Part shown: piece by piece, positions 25,112-36,015 of the stretch | How the letters are laid out: each line of letters begins with the position of its first letter | How positions within the stretch are numbered: the stretch's first letter is position 1 | Source of the DNA: Phorcus lineatus | Lineage: Eukaryota > Mollusca > Gastropoda > Trochida > Trochidae | Reading direction: 5' to 3' | Assembly: GCA_921293015.1 (NCBI GenBank) | Contig: OV121085.1 | Location: 17,323,731 to 17,387,730, forward strand | Length of the DNA: 64,000 nucleotides | Notes under the pieces: generated by a model | The model's database searches: none | Told to the model about the DNA's origin: nothing | What the model saw: only the letters and a program-made list of their open reading frames with translations | Position numbers and translations under genes: made by a program

Positions 25112-26110
25112 TATAATGAATTTATCTTACCGAATGTCTTAATGTATTATTAAAAAGACAAACAGAAATGAACAACACCTATGACCTGATCACGTGACTT
25201 TGATTGATTGACATGGAAGCACGCTTTACTCATGTAGCGGGATATAAGGGATTTATCATCCCTCGGTGAAAGTGTATATGGATATTTGTTTAGGGTCACG
25301 TGGACCAATCAAAGATCAGCATTCTTACATGAGGTAGGATAAAATGTTTTTAACAAATTGTACTCTCTTAACCCAACCCCTTTTTTTCATAACCACATGA
25401 TATTTTTTAAAACCCTCTCAATGCCTTTCTATACTTTTCATCGACATAAATGAAGAGATCGGAGAGCTTATTAAAATGGCTGCATGACCATCAAATCTCA
25501 TGGAATGAGTAAATTGTCTTCATATTCTTCAATGAAATTAGATAAATTCTGCTATCTAAACATATTTAAATTGATAAGCATTTATAGTTTTTACTTGCCA
25601 TATGAAATAAAAAAGATAGTCACATAAATGTATGCAGGAGAATATAGACCAGAACTCACAATTTGTGAAACTGCATAGGTTAATCACACAGGGAAATTCA
25701 TGAGTAGGGGTTGCTAGTGATTTCATGATATAAAAATGTGATGCCAGGGCCTTATAAGAGAGAGCACTTATTGCATAGTATATGGTAATAAGCAAAAATA
25801 TATTTGATACCTGATACCTTTGGCAGGAGTTTACTCTTTTGATAATGTTGATTATTGGATCCATTAATCAAGTGTTGATACATAATGTTTATGTATGTGT
25901 TAAACATGGTTTTATGGCCTTAGTAATAAATTCCATATAACAACACTGACATTTTTACAAGCTGAAGAAAAAAATCATAAACTTTATTGATGCTCTTCTT
26001 CTGTTTATATATAAAAAAAGCATATATTACTAAATTTCAACTACTTTTATTAATAACGTGGCATGTATACTATAAAAATTGCTTTAAGTGGGAACCATCA
26101 AGAAAGAATC

Positions 26111-26157
<47 letters not shown>

Positions 26158-27125
26158 AAATTATCAAAAAACAACAAATATTACAAATACCATGCAAGTA
26201 TGATTTAAAGTTTACTTTCTGAACATTCATGAGGGACTTGATTACAGGATTAAGAGCTATTATGAAACAAATCATCTATTTTAAATTATATTATGAACAT
26301 ACTGCATTAGCAGATGAAAAATGCTTTCTCTTGTAACATTCTGTATCTGTTCATTACATTCTTGTATTAGTATAATTAGAATATTGACAAAGCCTATTTT
26401 GAAAACAAAAACCCATCTCAATCAATGAATATTCTTTTTTCATTTTGACTCCACATTTTCTACATCCTAGTTTTAAAATTTGGCACAAAATTAAGAAAAA
26501 CTATTTTCTACTACTGGTTTTTAATTTCACCTTCACAATGATTTACTAATTATCTTCATTTATTATTCATGAATTGAAGCAAATCAATTTCCTCAATATC
26601 ATAATTTAGCTATGGTATTAAACACTTAAATTTACTGACTGAAATAGGTTTCATAGATGTTTGATATATTCTTGTTGATTGTTACATCTTTCATCTTTCA
26701 ATGAATATCACTGTCATGGTAAACTATGTAGGTAACTTTGGTTCAGTTGCCATGGCAACTTATGAAAAATGGATATAAAAGAGAAGACTTTAAGATTTTA
26801 TGATAAGGGAGAAGAAAAAAGAGTGTATCTTTTGTAAACTGCATGAAACATTAACATTGCATGTTCAAAACAACTTGTAGTTTTGATAGATATTCAATCA
26901 AATATTAAAAAAGGAAGATTTAATTTGAGTCTTAATCTATGAAATGAATTTATTTCGTGTGTATATTTGCATATATATTGTACAGTTTTTAAAAAAATCT
27001 TCAATGTAAATTTGATCATTGAATATAATTTTTTAAATTCTAAATATTTTTAATAAAACCCTGATTTTAGAAAGATAAAAGAATTTGAAAATTCAAAATT
27101 CAAAATTTGAAAAAAGAAGACCTAC
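25112..27125. other. AT-rich stretch with a (TA)n microsatellite
   Basis: Holds a (TA)19 run at about 26117-26154. Short open frames across the TA run read as Ile-Tyr repeats on both strands and are not genes. Confidence 0.5.
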
Positions 27126-27300
27126 CTGTTTGCGAGAGGATGTCTGTCTCTCTTCAAACAGAAAAGCTTGCATCAGTGTTGTCAATATCCATACTTGACG
27201 TGACCACTCTGTGAAATCACTCTGTGGCTGCGTCGTCAATTTCACGTTCCTTTCAGCCGAGCCCTGACCACGAGTTCCCTGTCTTTAAAGACAGGTGGCT
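27126..27300 (-). other. Candidate first exon, minus strand
   Basis: On the minus strand the sequence ends AAACAG|GTAGGT (last exon base 27126), a very good splice donor. An ATG at 27173-27171 opens a 16-codon frame, beginning MQAFLFEERQ, that reaches the donor in phase 0. The upstream sequence is GC- and CpG-richer and contains an 18-bp perfect palindrome, CCTGTCTTTAAAGACAGG (27278-27295). If spliced to 11525, the frame continues for 44 more codons to a stop, giving a 60-residue upstream ORF ahead of GT92. It could equally belong to a different minus-strand gene in the interval. The 5' end is unknown. Confidence 0.35.
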
Positions 27301-28560
27301 TAAGACATGACTGTGCTGTCTACATACCACCGACCAGGTAGGCTTTTGACCTGAGCACAATCCTAGCTCTGTCAGTGCTAGGCAGTAAACTGTCGCACTC
27401 TCATGCTTATCAGGCTAGCTATAGACACATGCCTGGGCTGTTTAGCTAGGCTTGCTAAAATCCACAATGTAAGTTGGCTTGTTACAGCAGAGACACTGTT
27501 ATCTATTCTAGACAAGAATGGTTGGGTGACTGAAATGTATCGAAAATTGACTATTAGACTGGGAGTATCCACTTAATGGTTCGCATGACTTTATGAGGGT
27601 GTCAGGCAAAGTCACTTATTTCTACTATTAGCTAGTATTCAAAGTTTGCTCCATCATGAAATAACTTTCATGGACCAATTGCACGTCAAGTAGGCTATAT
27701 GGAAGAAAGCTACTGGTCAATAATTCCGTCCAATCAGAGCATCACATGTTGAAGGTGCTGGTTCCTGTAACCTTATCTCTCTTAGAAATCTTCTCTGTGG
27801 AGGTCGAAAGCAGAGTCTTGCTGAGATCTTCCATTACAGACCAGTTCACACTGTTGTTTAATGCTGGATTTCAATCAACCTCAATTCATTGCATTTGTGA
27901 ATTGGAAAACAAGGGGCAGACATGAATTGTTTATAGAGCTTGCATGAGTAGGCAGATGGGTTATCCTATGGGGTTTATTGAGGGTTCTCTATATTGGAAA
28001 CTAGTTTCCGCCAATCAATATTGTACACTTGTGTCAATCAGACTCCTCTCATCCGACTACAGCAAGCTATCGCCCGTTAACGAAATACCCTTGTAGCAAT
28101 TGCATGGTACGTAGCAGTCAAGTCTCTATCAGACTAATCGGCCAGGGCAATTAGCGGGCCTGGAGTTGACATATCTTTGGATTTCGTTTCTCTGTGGACC
28201 TTCAGCAGACAAGGCTGGGGAATCTTTATCAACTTTGTCTCATTTTAGTGGAGATGTCACCAGCTGAATAGCAGACAGTTGGAGATTGGACCAATCACTG
28301 ATGCACTCAGGGTAATTGTCATCAAGCCTCACATGTCCATCCGTCAGGTTCTACTGCAAGTAGGGATGTTGTGTTCCGGGATGCCTTGAGGGAGGTGCCG
28401 TCAGATCTGGAATAGATTGAATTGACTCTAGTGCCGGTCTGTTTATACCAATTATACCACACCATTGGCGATGGCATTTATCTATCAAGTTCAGAGCTTG
28501 CATAAAGATCAGCTCTGTTCAATATACCATAGGCAAAATGAAACTATCATCTTTATATGA
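27301..28560. other. Unusually complex, less AT-rich block without a gene
   Basis: The base composition is more even and simple repeats are absent compared with the flanks, as expected for constrained non-coding DNA or a promoter region. No convincing ORF or bounded transposon is present. I cannot say more without a comparison genome. Confidence 0.3.
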
Positions 28561-30990
28561 GCATTTTTATAACATAGATAATGACATATCAATAAACATG
28601 TAACTACTAATTCATATTTTAGATCAATAAGTTTGAAAAAAACCTTTTCCGTGGACGTGGCTATCTGTTTGGAACAAAACCTTTCTGTCTAAATTTTGCC
28701 AGAATGACCACGAAAATATCACTCAAACTGACTCTTATTCCTTTTAATGATTTTTTCCTACACTGATGATATATCATTACTTTTACCATCAATAAAACTT
28801 TGAAAGAAATCACAGTAACCTAATGACAACATTATTAGCAGATTTTGGTTCTTATATTTTCATATCTTAAAATCAATGTTTCCATTGAAGGGAAGAAGAT
28901 TAAATAAAACCCATAAGTTCTATCTCTACATGGATTGAGTTTGGATACTTTATCGTTTATCTTATCGAAAGATATCAAATTATTCTTCAAATTTGAGGAT
29001 AAATTTTTTTAGAATGATAAAATTTTTAGAAACTGTGATAGACATCAATGTAAGTTTTTGTTTTATTCACTCTTTCTAATTTAAATTCTATTTAGTAAAC
29101 ATTTTATCTAAATTGCCAAACCAAAAACATGTAAATCACATAAAAAATCAAGAAAACATTCATTGTAAATGTAAATTCTAGCTAACTGCATATATATTTT
29201 CATTGATTTCAGAATGTTTTTGAAAAAGCGATTAGAATTTTCAATGAAACAGAAACATAAAGTCCATATTTCAAAAGAAAGATTAATAGTTTGTAATTCA
29301 TTTTTATATCCCATTTCAATTCTACCAATTTAATGTTTTCTTATGTTTAAACATTTACATTTCATGTTTAATCCCTATTACGCAAGTACACTAACTTTAT
29401 CCCTGGAAATACATACAAATATATTCATAACTTCTATTTATAACTCCAGGTTGTCATAAAGTTTGATTATGGCAAGTAATTAATTCATAGGAAGCTGAGC
29501 CCCATGTTGTAAACTTTGATATGAATATTCAATCGCACATTCCTTTATTAAGCGTACAGAACTACCTCTGTGGACAAAACCATGATTTCCTGTGAAGCAC
29601 TCTAATCCTGATGAAAGAAATAGAGTGAAATACAAGAGCTGTGGAGTTGCCTTGGTATCGACCAAGCCGAAATCACATGTACATGGGATTCAATTTGATT
29701 AGGTCGCTGCGTTTAAAGCTGGAGAGGGACTTAGTTTGGGGAGATTTTCTCCACCTGCTCTCGCCACAAATATAGTTTTATAGCTTTTGACATATCGCTG
29801 AATTATTCTGTAGACTAACTACCAATGACTTGCATTTACTCACTAAGCGTGATACTTGGAACGATTTGTATGAGACATTGGTGGTTGGCATTTAAAAAAA
29901 AAAATTAAAACTGTAAAATTTTAAACCTTAAAAATTTGATGGATGTCTTTGCTTATTAACCTAAATAAGTATAAGTATAAAATTTATCTAGAATTTTAAA
30001 TTCAAATTATTAAATATGAGTTCTTACCAAGAATTTTATTTCAATCATATTTCATTCAAAATAACTTAAAAGTTAAAGTCAAAATAGTGATATGATGATT
30101 TTGTTTGCACGTGCAACATTCTGTGGTATCCATATCATGAATAATTAATTGTTTTTACACTCAAAAAGATTAATATGGTTTGACAATGGAAACTGAAGGT
30201 GTTTGAATTACACTTTTTGAGTTATTAATTTTTGTCATTTTTTTTTACCATCATGCAAATGATGTTAATAACAGCATCTTATGATCAATAATTCATAGAC
30301 TGGAAGCCTATAAACACCAACCTACAACACATATTTCAAATCGCAGTAAACATTTTCTTCATATGGCATATCATATTTCAGATTTGACAATGTTTGTGTT
30401 CAGGAATGAATTGTTTTATGTTCAGTATCAAATTAAGTCGCAAAATGATTTTTAAAGCATTTTTTGAAGTTGTGAATTTACGAGAGCAGTGCTGGTTGTT
30501 ACACCTCCATGCAAGGGAATAAACTGAGAGTCACAGTTCTCATAAAATGATGATAAATTTCTCGCCTTCCATAAAATCGTCGGTTGCTAGACTGATATTT
30601 TTATGAGGATGAAGATTATGAGGATGTCGAAAATGAATTGCTATGTGCGTTTCCTTTTGAAGAAATGCTTGAAGCTGTGATTATGTGGATGCTTATCGTT
30701 ACTCATTGAGAATTTATGATAATGATAGTTATTATTACCTAATATCCAGAGCCTGGACTTCTCATTGTTACAATCTATTAGTCATGTCCTCCTTTTCTCA
30801 CATTTCATTTCACTTGCAAAATTTGAAATATATAGTATATATAGTATATATATATATATATAGTAGAATATGGATTACAGTAAAATGGATTATCAGTTAA
30901 CTATAAATTGAATGAAACTAATACAATATTTACATCATAAACCTTATGGAATGCTCACTTGGCCAATACAGGAAAAAACTGGTCCATAAT
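28561..30990. other. AT-rich stretch, nothing assigned
   Basis: No gene or bounded element. A (TA)n/TATATAG run occurs at about 30830-30862. Confidence 0.4.
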
Positions 30991-31130
30991 GAGACTAACA
31001 GGGCAAATACAAGACAAACAGGGCAATCATTTGACAAACAGGGCAAATACAAGACAAACAGGGCCGTCATGAGACAAACAGGGCCAATACAAGACAAACA
31101 GGGCCAGTACAAGACAAACAGGGTCCATAA
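30991..31130. repeat. Minisatellite, 20-bp period, seven units
   Basis: Seven consecutive 20-base units with core GACAAACAGGGC start at 30991, 31011, 31031, 31051, 31071, 31091 and 31111. A degenerate unit lies on the left and a decayed one on the right. There are no unique spacers between repeats, so it is not a CRISPR. Confidence 0.9.
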
Positions 31131-31499
31131 AAATCTGGGCCAATATGACTCTGAGCATGTACATACAAATAGAGAGAGTCAGAAACTTCCGCATTAAAAC
31201 TTTCAACACTATAGTAGTATATTTTCGCCAAACTCACTTAATTTTAATTTTCATATGTTTATGAACTCTATGATAGTGCAGGTAAGCTCTTAAGAGGTTG
31301 ATCTATCAAATTGTCATTAATTTAGTATCTTTGTATTGACCTATTCAGAGGCCAATACAACAGACCAAGGACCTGTAACTGTAACCAATACTGAAATACT
31401 TAAACGCACTAGTGCACCCCAATATTTCGTAAACACAACGAATGCACAGATACTGCATATCTCTCGCTATTACTCACTATCCTCACTCAAGTAATCTCC

Positions 31500-31896
31500 C
31501 TCGTAAGTTATTCAACAAGTATTTACGTATTCCGGTAGTAAAGTGGATTTTTAAAGGCCGGAAGTATTTAATGTTACGTTGAACTACGATATCGGGAATA
31601 TTAAGATTTTGCTCATAACCAGAAAAGCGGAAACGGCAGCCGCTATGGTCAATCTAATAACAATGCTAATACTGTGTTATTAAATCGGTTAATTTACAAC
31701 AATGCTTTCGTAAAACATATTTCATGATTTGTTCTTAGTTCAGAGTTTAGGTTAATTCAATAGTTGCTCACAATTCTAGTTCAGCCGTTTCCAAGTGTCA
31801 ATAATTTATCCGTTTTGTGCACAGCCAACCATAGATTTTTATATGTCCAAGCAGTGAGTGACAGCGGCTGTCTTAACGTTTTCATTGTTGAATGCA
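31500..31896 (+). promoter_or_regulatory. Candidate promoter and non-coding first exon, plus strand
   Basis: A CpG-containing block (GGCCGG, ATATCGGG, AAAGCGGAAACGGCAGCCG, CAGCGGCTG) ends in AATGCAG|GTAAAT, a good splice donor (last exon base 31896). The next plausible exon, 32756-32853, has a matching acceptor and carries a start codon, so this could be its 5' UTR exon. The transcription start is not determined. Confidence 0.35.
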
Positions 31897-32499
31897 GGTA
31901 AATTGTAAAGAATATTTAGTATTTCACTACATCGATAGAAAGTTTAAGTTGATGCATAAGTCCTCGTAAACCTTGAAATAGCCAATTAAAACCGTAAAAG
32001 TGTGCACTAATGCCTTTAATTATTAATGTAATAACACAAGAACAGTGCAGCAAATGTTTCCTGACTGAAATGATAAAATGTCTAAGAATGAGACTACATT
32101 TATTGCAACTTTATAGGAAATTAATTTGCTTCTTTAACTGCTTGATGTTTTGATTAATGATAATCATAGTGAGAACTTATGAATAAAGATGAATTAGAAC
32201 CATACACTTATTGAATAAGTATTTGACAAAAATACAGAATATCAATTAGGGCAGCAGCTGCAAATGCAAGAATGGTATGATGTTGTCTGTTTTATAGTGG
32301 TATTGGTGAATTTCAATCTGGTACTCTCCACAAGATAACAGTATGATGATCAATAAATTCAGTCCTTGAAAGATTAAGATATGATAATCAAAATGATGAT
32401 TATAACAATAACAATAATAATCAAACAATGAAGATGGTGGTGGGGATGATGAGAATGATGATGGTTGGTAGGGGTTGGGGTATTGATGATCTCATTGCT

Positions 32500-32600
32500 C
32501 ATCACAAAGTGTTAAAGGAATTATCAAGAATCAAGCAAAAACCACTTGCAACCATTTTTGTGTGAACACCTTTCAATCATTTGAGATAAGGAAATGTACT
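32500..32600 (+). repeat. Dispersed repeat, GTGTGAACACCTT family
   Basis: A block containing AAGCAAAAACCACTTGCAACC and TTTTTGTGTGAACACCTTT has relatives at 63125-63205 (same strand), about 58889-58975 and 63545-63600 (opposite strand), and partial ones at 49320-49375, 49515-49570 and 62955-62990. It is likely an old interspersed element; type unknown. Confidence 0.6.
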
Positions 32601-32755
32601 CCCATAGCTTAACTGCTTAGTTTGATTAAAAAACATTGTCATTCAATTGGTAATACTCATTATAACTTTGTGAGATCACTTTATTCATCTTAAAAAACTT
32701 ATCATGAATTTATGAAGTTATTTTTTTTTAAATTATCATTTTCAAACCATTGCAG

Positions 32756-32853
32756 GACAAAGAATATGCTGCTGCAGTTCTCAACAGTAAATGTTTTTGC
32801 TAGGATTAAAAACTTGGCCTTTCAAGCTAAAGCTCATTTCTCAAATCACTTTG
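32756..32853 (+). CDS. Candidate first coding exon of an unrecognised multi-exon gene
   Basis: A 98-bp segment is bounded by a good acceptor (TTTTCAAACCATTGCAG) and a near-consensus donor (TTG|GTAAGT). An ATG at 32766, ten bases into the exon, opens a frame of 29 codons and leaves phase 1 at the donor. The peptide begins MLLQFSTVNVFARIKNLAFQ and contains R, three K and H but no acidic residue. That resembles a mitochondrial targeting presequence, so a mitochondrial matrix or inner-membrane product is possible (inference). Continuation exons are uncertain: acceptors at 40339 and 40475 keep phase 1 open. The product is not recognised. Confidence 0.45.
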
Positions 32854-32859
32854 GTAAGT

Positions 32860-33521
32860 AAATAAAGTAGCCCAAGTATACATACTTTAGTTTATCCCTT
32901 GGAAATATAGGTGCCATGATATTACGCAATGGTTTAAAATTAAAGTCTCTGTGAAAGATAATATCCTACAGTATGATAAGATAAAAAAAAGTACAAAGTA
33001 ACTCAAGGAGATTAGGCATGAAAGATATCGATTTATCTCCCATATACGTCAGAATAGCGCTAATGACGTCATCTACTGAGTATCAAATGATCTCCTATAT
33101 AATGTTTGTTATTATAGGAAAGGTCAATCGAGAATATAAGCTAGAACAAAAGACTACACATTTTATCATTGTATTGCCACTAGAAATTAGAGCAATTTGC
33201 TCTGTAGATCATCAGGTATTCAGTATCTAATAATTTTGAAAATTTACAATTGAAAAAGTAAATCATTATTATTGTGTTTGATATCAATGTAATTAACAAT
33301 TGGCAGACTACTATCCATTTTTTTCAATTTGTAAATGTATATCTACATATGATTTTTCAAATGTTCTAAGGAAGAAACAAATAGGTTTTGAAAGGTGTGA
33401 CCTTATTTGCCCAAATAACAATCTTGCACACAAGGAAACACGACTCACATAAACTCCTGATAGAAATAAAAGCTTATTGAAATATGCTATTATCAACCAC
33501 TACCTAAACCTTTCCATACCT
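32860..33521. other. Intron-like stretch, nothing assigned
   Basis: No element with clear ends. A TGACGTCA site occurs near 33065. Confidence 0.35.
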
Positions 33522-34070
33522 ACCTGTTGTTATTATCAAACACCCAGACACAAAAGAGACTTTCCACATGGCCAAGGCTGCCACATTATCTCCCCACAGA
33601 GGTTGCTCTGTCATAGATTCCTAAAGAACCTCTGTCTTAATACGAAGCTTTCTCAGGCTTCAGGCAGTTCCCCCTACCGGCGCAATATGGCAACTTAAAC
33701 TACCTGGCATTATATCAGCCAATGAAATCACAGAATGCATGAATAACATATTTGTTATCACATACTAAGGCCTGTGCAATGATGCATTGGAAAAATGAGG
33801 CTTATGTGTTCTGTAAACACAACTAAAAGTGCAAGGTGCATATTCGAATAAAGTTTAGCTTTTAGAAAGCTTACGGAAATAACATAGGCAATTTGAATGA
33901 TACATTTTGAAACGGTGTCGCTGATTGCACAACTAACTTTGATTGCATCCAATCAAGGTTCTACTTTCATGCCCGAGAAACCTTTGTATTCAGACAGAGG
34001 TTGTATAGAAATTTATGACAGACCTACCTCTGTGGGGAGAAAATGAGGCTGCCAAGTCAATAACAACCTA
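33522..34070. mobile_element. Foldback element with ~110-150-bp arms
   Basis: The left arm (about 33522-33655) and right arm (about 33955-34070) are inverted copies sharing CTCCCCACAGAGG, CTGTCATA and AACCTCTGTCT. The left arm has about 35 extra bases. The loop (about 33690-33930) contains a block homologous to 18185-18245 in inverse orientation, so the loop or part of it also exists elsewhere. No transposase ORF is present. Confidence 0.6.
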
Positions 34071-35422
34071 AATCACAAAGCCAGACTCTGGTCTGGTAAA
34101 AAGTTGGCTGTCGTTGCATAATCAAGTCCATACTGGACTTTGAAACTCTGTATCTCTTGTCTCATTGGTATTGAAGATACAAAAGCAGACCAATTTGATC
34201 TTATAAGATAGTGTTATAATCATAATAACTGTACACCCATGCCCAGGTAGGACAAGGGAATATGCACTTCTTTGATTCTAATCTACAACAATGATATTCT
34301 CAAAATACCAGATTCCTAGCATGATAATTTCTGGTGAAAAGATGAAAGAAGATATGAGGTAGAACACCCTGCTTTGTCCATAAGAGAAGAGGGCCAATTC
34401 TAAATGTAACAATCTGTGTCTTCATAAAACAAGATCTTATTCAGAGAGTTTTAGTTTTTTTGTATGTCAATTGGTTTTGGAGGAGATGTTGTTTAATGGA
34501 AGATATCTACCATGAACTTACTTGAGGAGGGACAACCCCAAATCTACAACCCATATGATCCCCTATGTACAAGTTACTATCTTATATAAGCTTTGGGAGA
34601 CAACCATTCTAGAGGAGGAGTTGAAAATGTGAAAAGTTTATGAACGATGGTCCAATCAATATAATTTTTCTTTGGTCACCCAGGGATTAATGTTCTGATA
34701 TTCCGTACGAATCATCCCATAGAACTTTTCATTAAGAAAATTGTACTCCCCACCCCACTGTGTTACGTAACGATAACGTAATGTCAATCCAGATTATCCT
34801 GCTGAAAAGTCCAAGGAGTGACAAGCTGAAAAGAATGGGAACATTCAGCCTTTGGTAAACAAAGATGAAGCCCATATGGCACTTAAGTCCTCATGAGCAC
34901 AAATTGTAAGAAAGTGTAGGCATGAATCCAGCATCAACAAATTAATTCTACTAAGAAAAAGGCTAAAGCAAACGTAAAATCTTAAATTGACCTTTTCGTC
35001 TAAAATATTGGGAATAGATAGAAGAGCAGCAATAAAATTTCATTTGAGTAACAATATCTTGGAAAACCACGTTGCTTAATTTAATCAACTTGTGATGATA
35101 AATGTGAATACAGGAGACACAAGGGTGAGATTTTATCTGTCATCAAGGAAATAAACACTGATGAGCTGCAAGAAAAAAATGTTAGTGCCGTGTACAAATT
35201 CCAATTTTTCCAATTTAGCACCAAGGATATAAGTGATAGGCTGCCTTGTGCTAACTACTTGAAAATGATTAACCATAGAGCCATCACCTCTCCACGACCT
35301 TAAATTGACCAGTCTCTTTCACTGGCTAATTAAAACCTTGACGCCAACCATTCAAAATTTGTGTTTTGGGTGAAGCCTTTGGCAAAAAGTGGCAATTCTC
35401 ATTGTTTATCATTTGACTATTG
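34071..35422. other. Intergenic or intronic stretch, nothing assigned
   Basis: No gene or bounded element is supported. The block at about 34480-34640 (reading AGGAGGGACAACCCCAAATC) has a repeat-like look, but I found no second copy in the window. Confidence 0.35.
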
Positions 35423-36009
35423 TACGGAAGCACTCTAGTGCCACAGTCAAAAAAAATTTTTATCTCCTAATTCGGGGAGACTATCACCAAATTAGGAGAT
35501 AGTAACTCCTAATTAGGAGATAATAACACCTAATTAGGAGATAAGTAACCCCTAATTAGGACTTACTTAACACCTAATTAGGAGATACTTTCAACTAATT
35601 AGGAGATAGTAACTCCTTAATAGCAGATAGTAATGCCAAATTAGGCGATAATTAAGTCCTAATTTGGACTTAGTTATCAGCTAATTAGGAGATAACTAAG
35701 TCCTACTCAGGACATAGCTATTTCGTAATTAGTTGATACTAAGTCCTAATTAGGTGATAACTATGTTCCAATAAGGTGATAACTATCTCCTAATTAGGTG
35801 ATAACTATCTTCTAATTAGGAGTTAGTATGTCCTAATTAGGACTTAATATCTCATAATTAGGAGTTAGTATGTCCTAATTAGGACTTAATATCTCCTAAT
35901 TAGGAGATAGTTTCTCCTAAATAGGTGATTCTTATGTCCTAATTAGGTGATGGTATATCCTATTTAGGGGATACAAATGTTTTGACTGTGGCACTGGGAT
36001 GCCTCCGTA
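35423..36009. mobile_element. Foldback element with a palindromic TAATTAGG interior, 587 bp
   Basis: The ends are inverted copies: TACGGAAGCACTCTAGTGCC followed by ACAGTCAAAA at the left, and at the right the reverse of TACGGAGGCATCCCAGTGCC with ACAGTCAAAA. The direct repeat CTATTG flanks the element (35417-35422 and 36010-36015) as a likely target-site duplication. Between the ends are about 500 bases of units around the palindrome CTCCTAATTAGGAG, in direct and inverted forms joined by GATA, TTAGT or TTAAT linkers, with about 16 exact TAATTA cores. No ORF is present. The architecture recalls foldback-type DNA transposons, whose ends hold internal satellites. Confidence 0.8.
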
Positions 36010-36015
36010 CTATTG

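Noticed and set aside
26084..26275. Open frames with (IY)n runs
   Set aside because: They only translate the (TA)n microsatellite.
30930..31209. Open frames and a CRISPR-like look over 20-bp repeats
   Set aside because: The units are contiguous with no unique spacers, the genome is eukaryotic, and the peptides simply repeat with the array.
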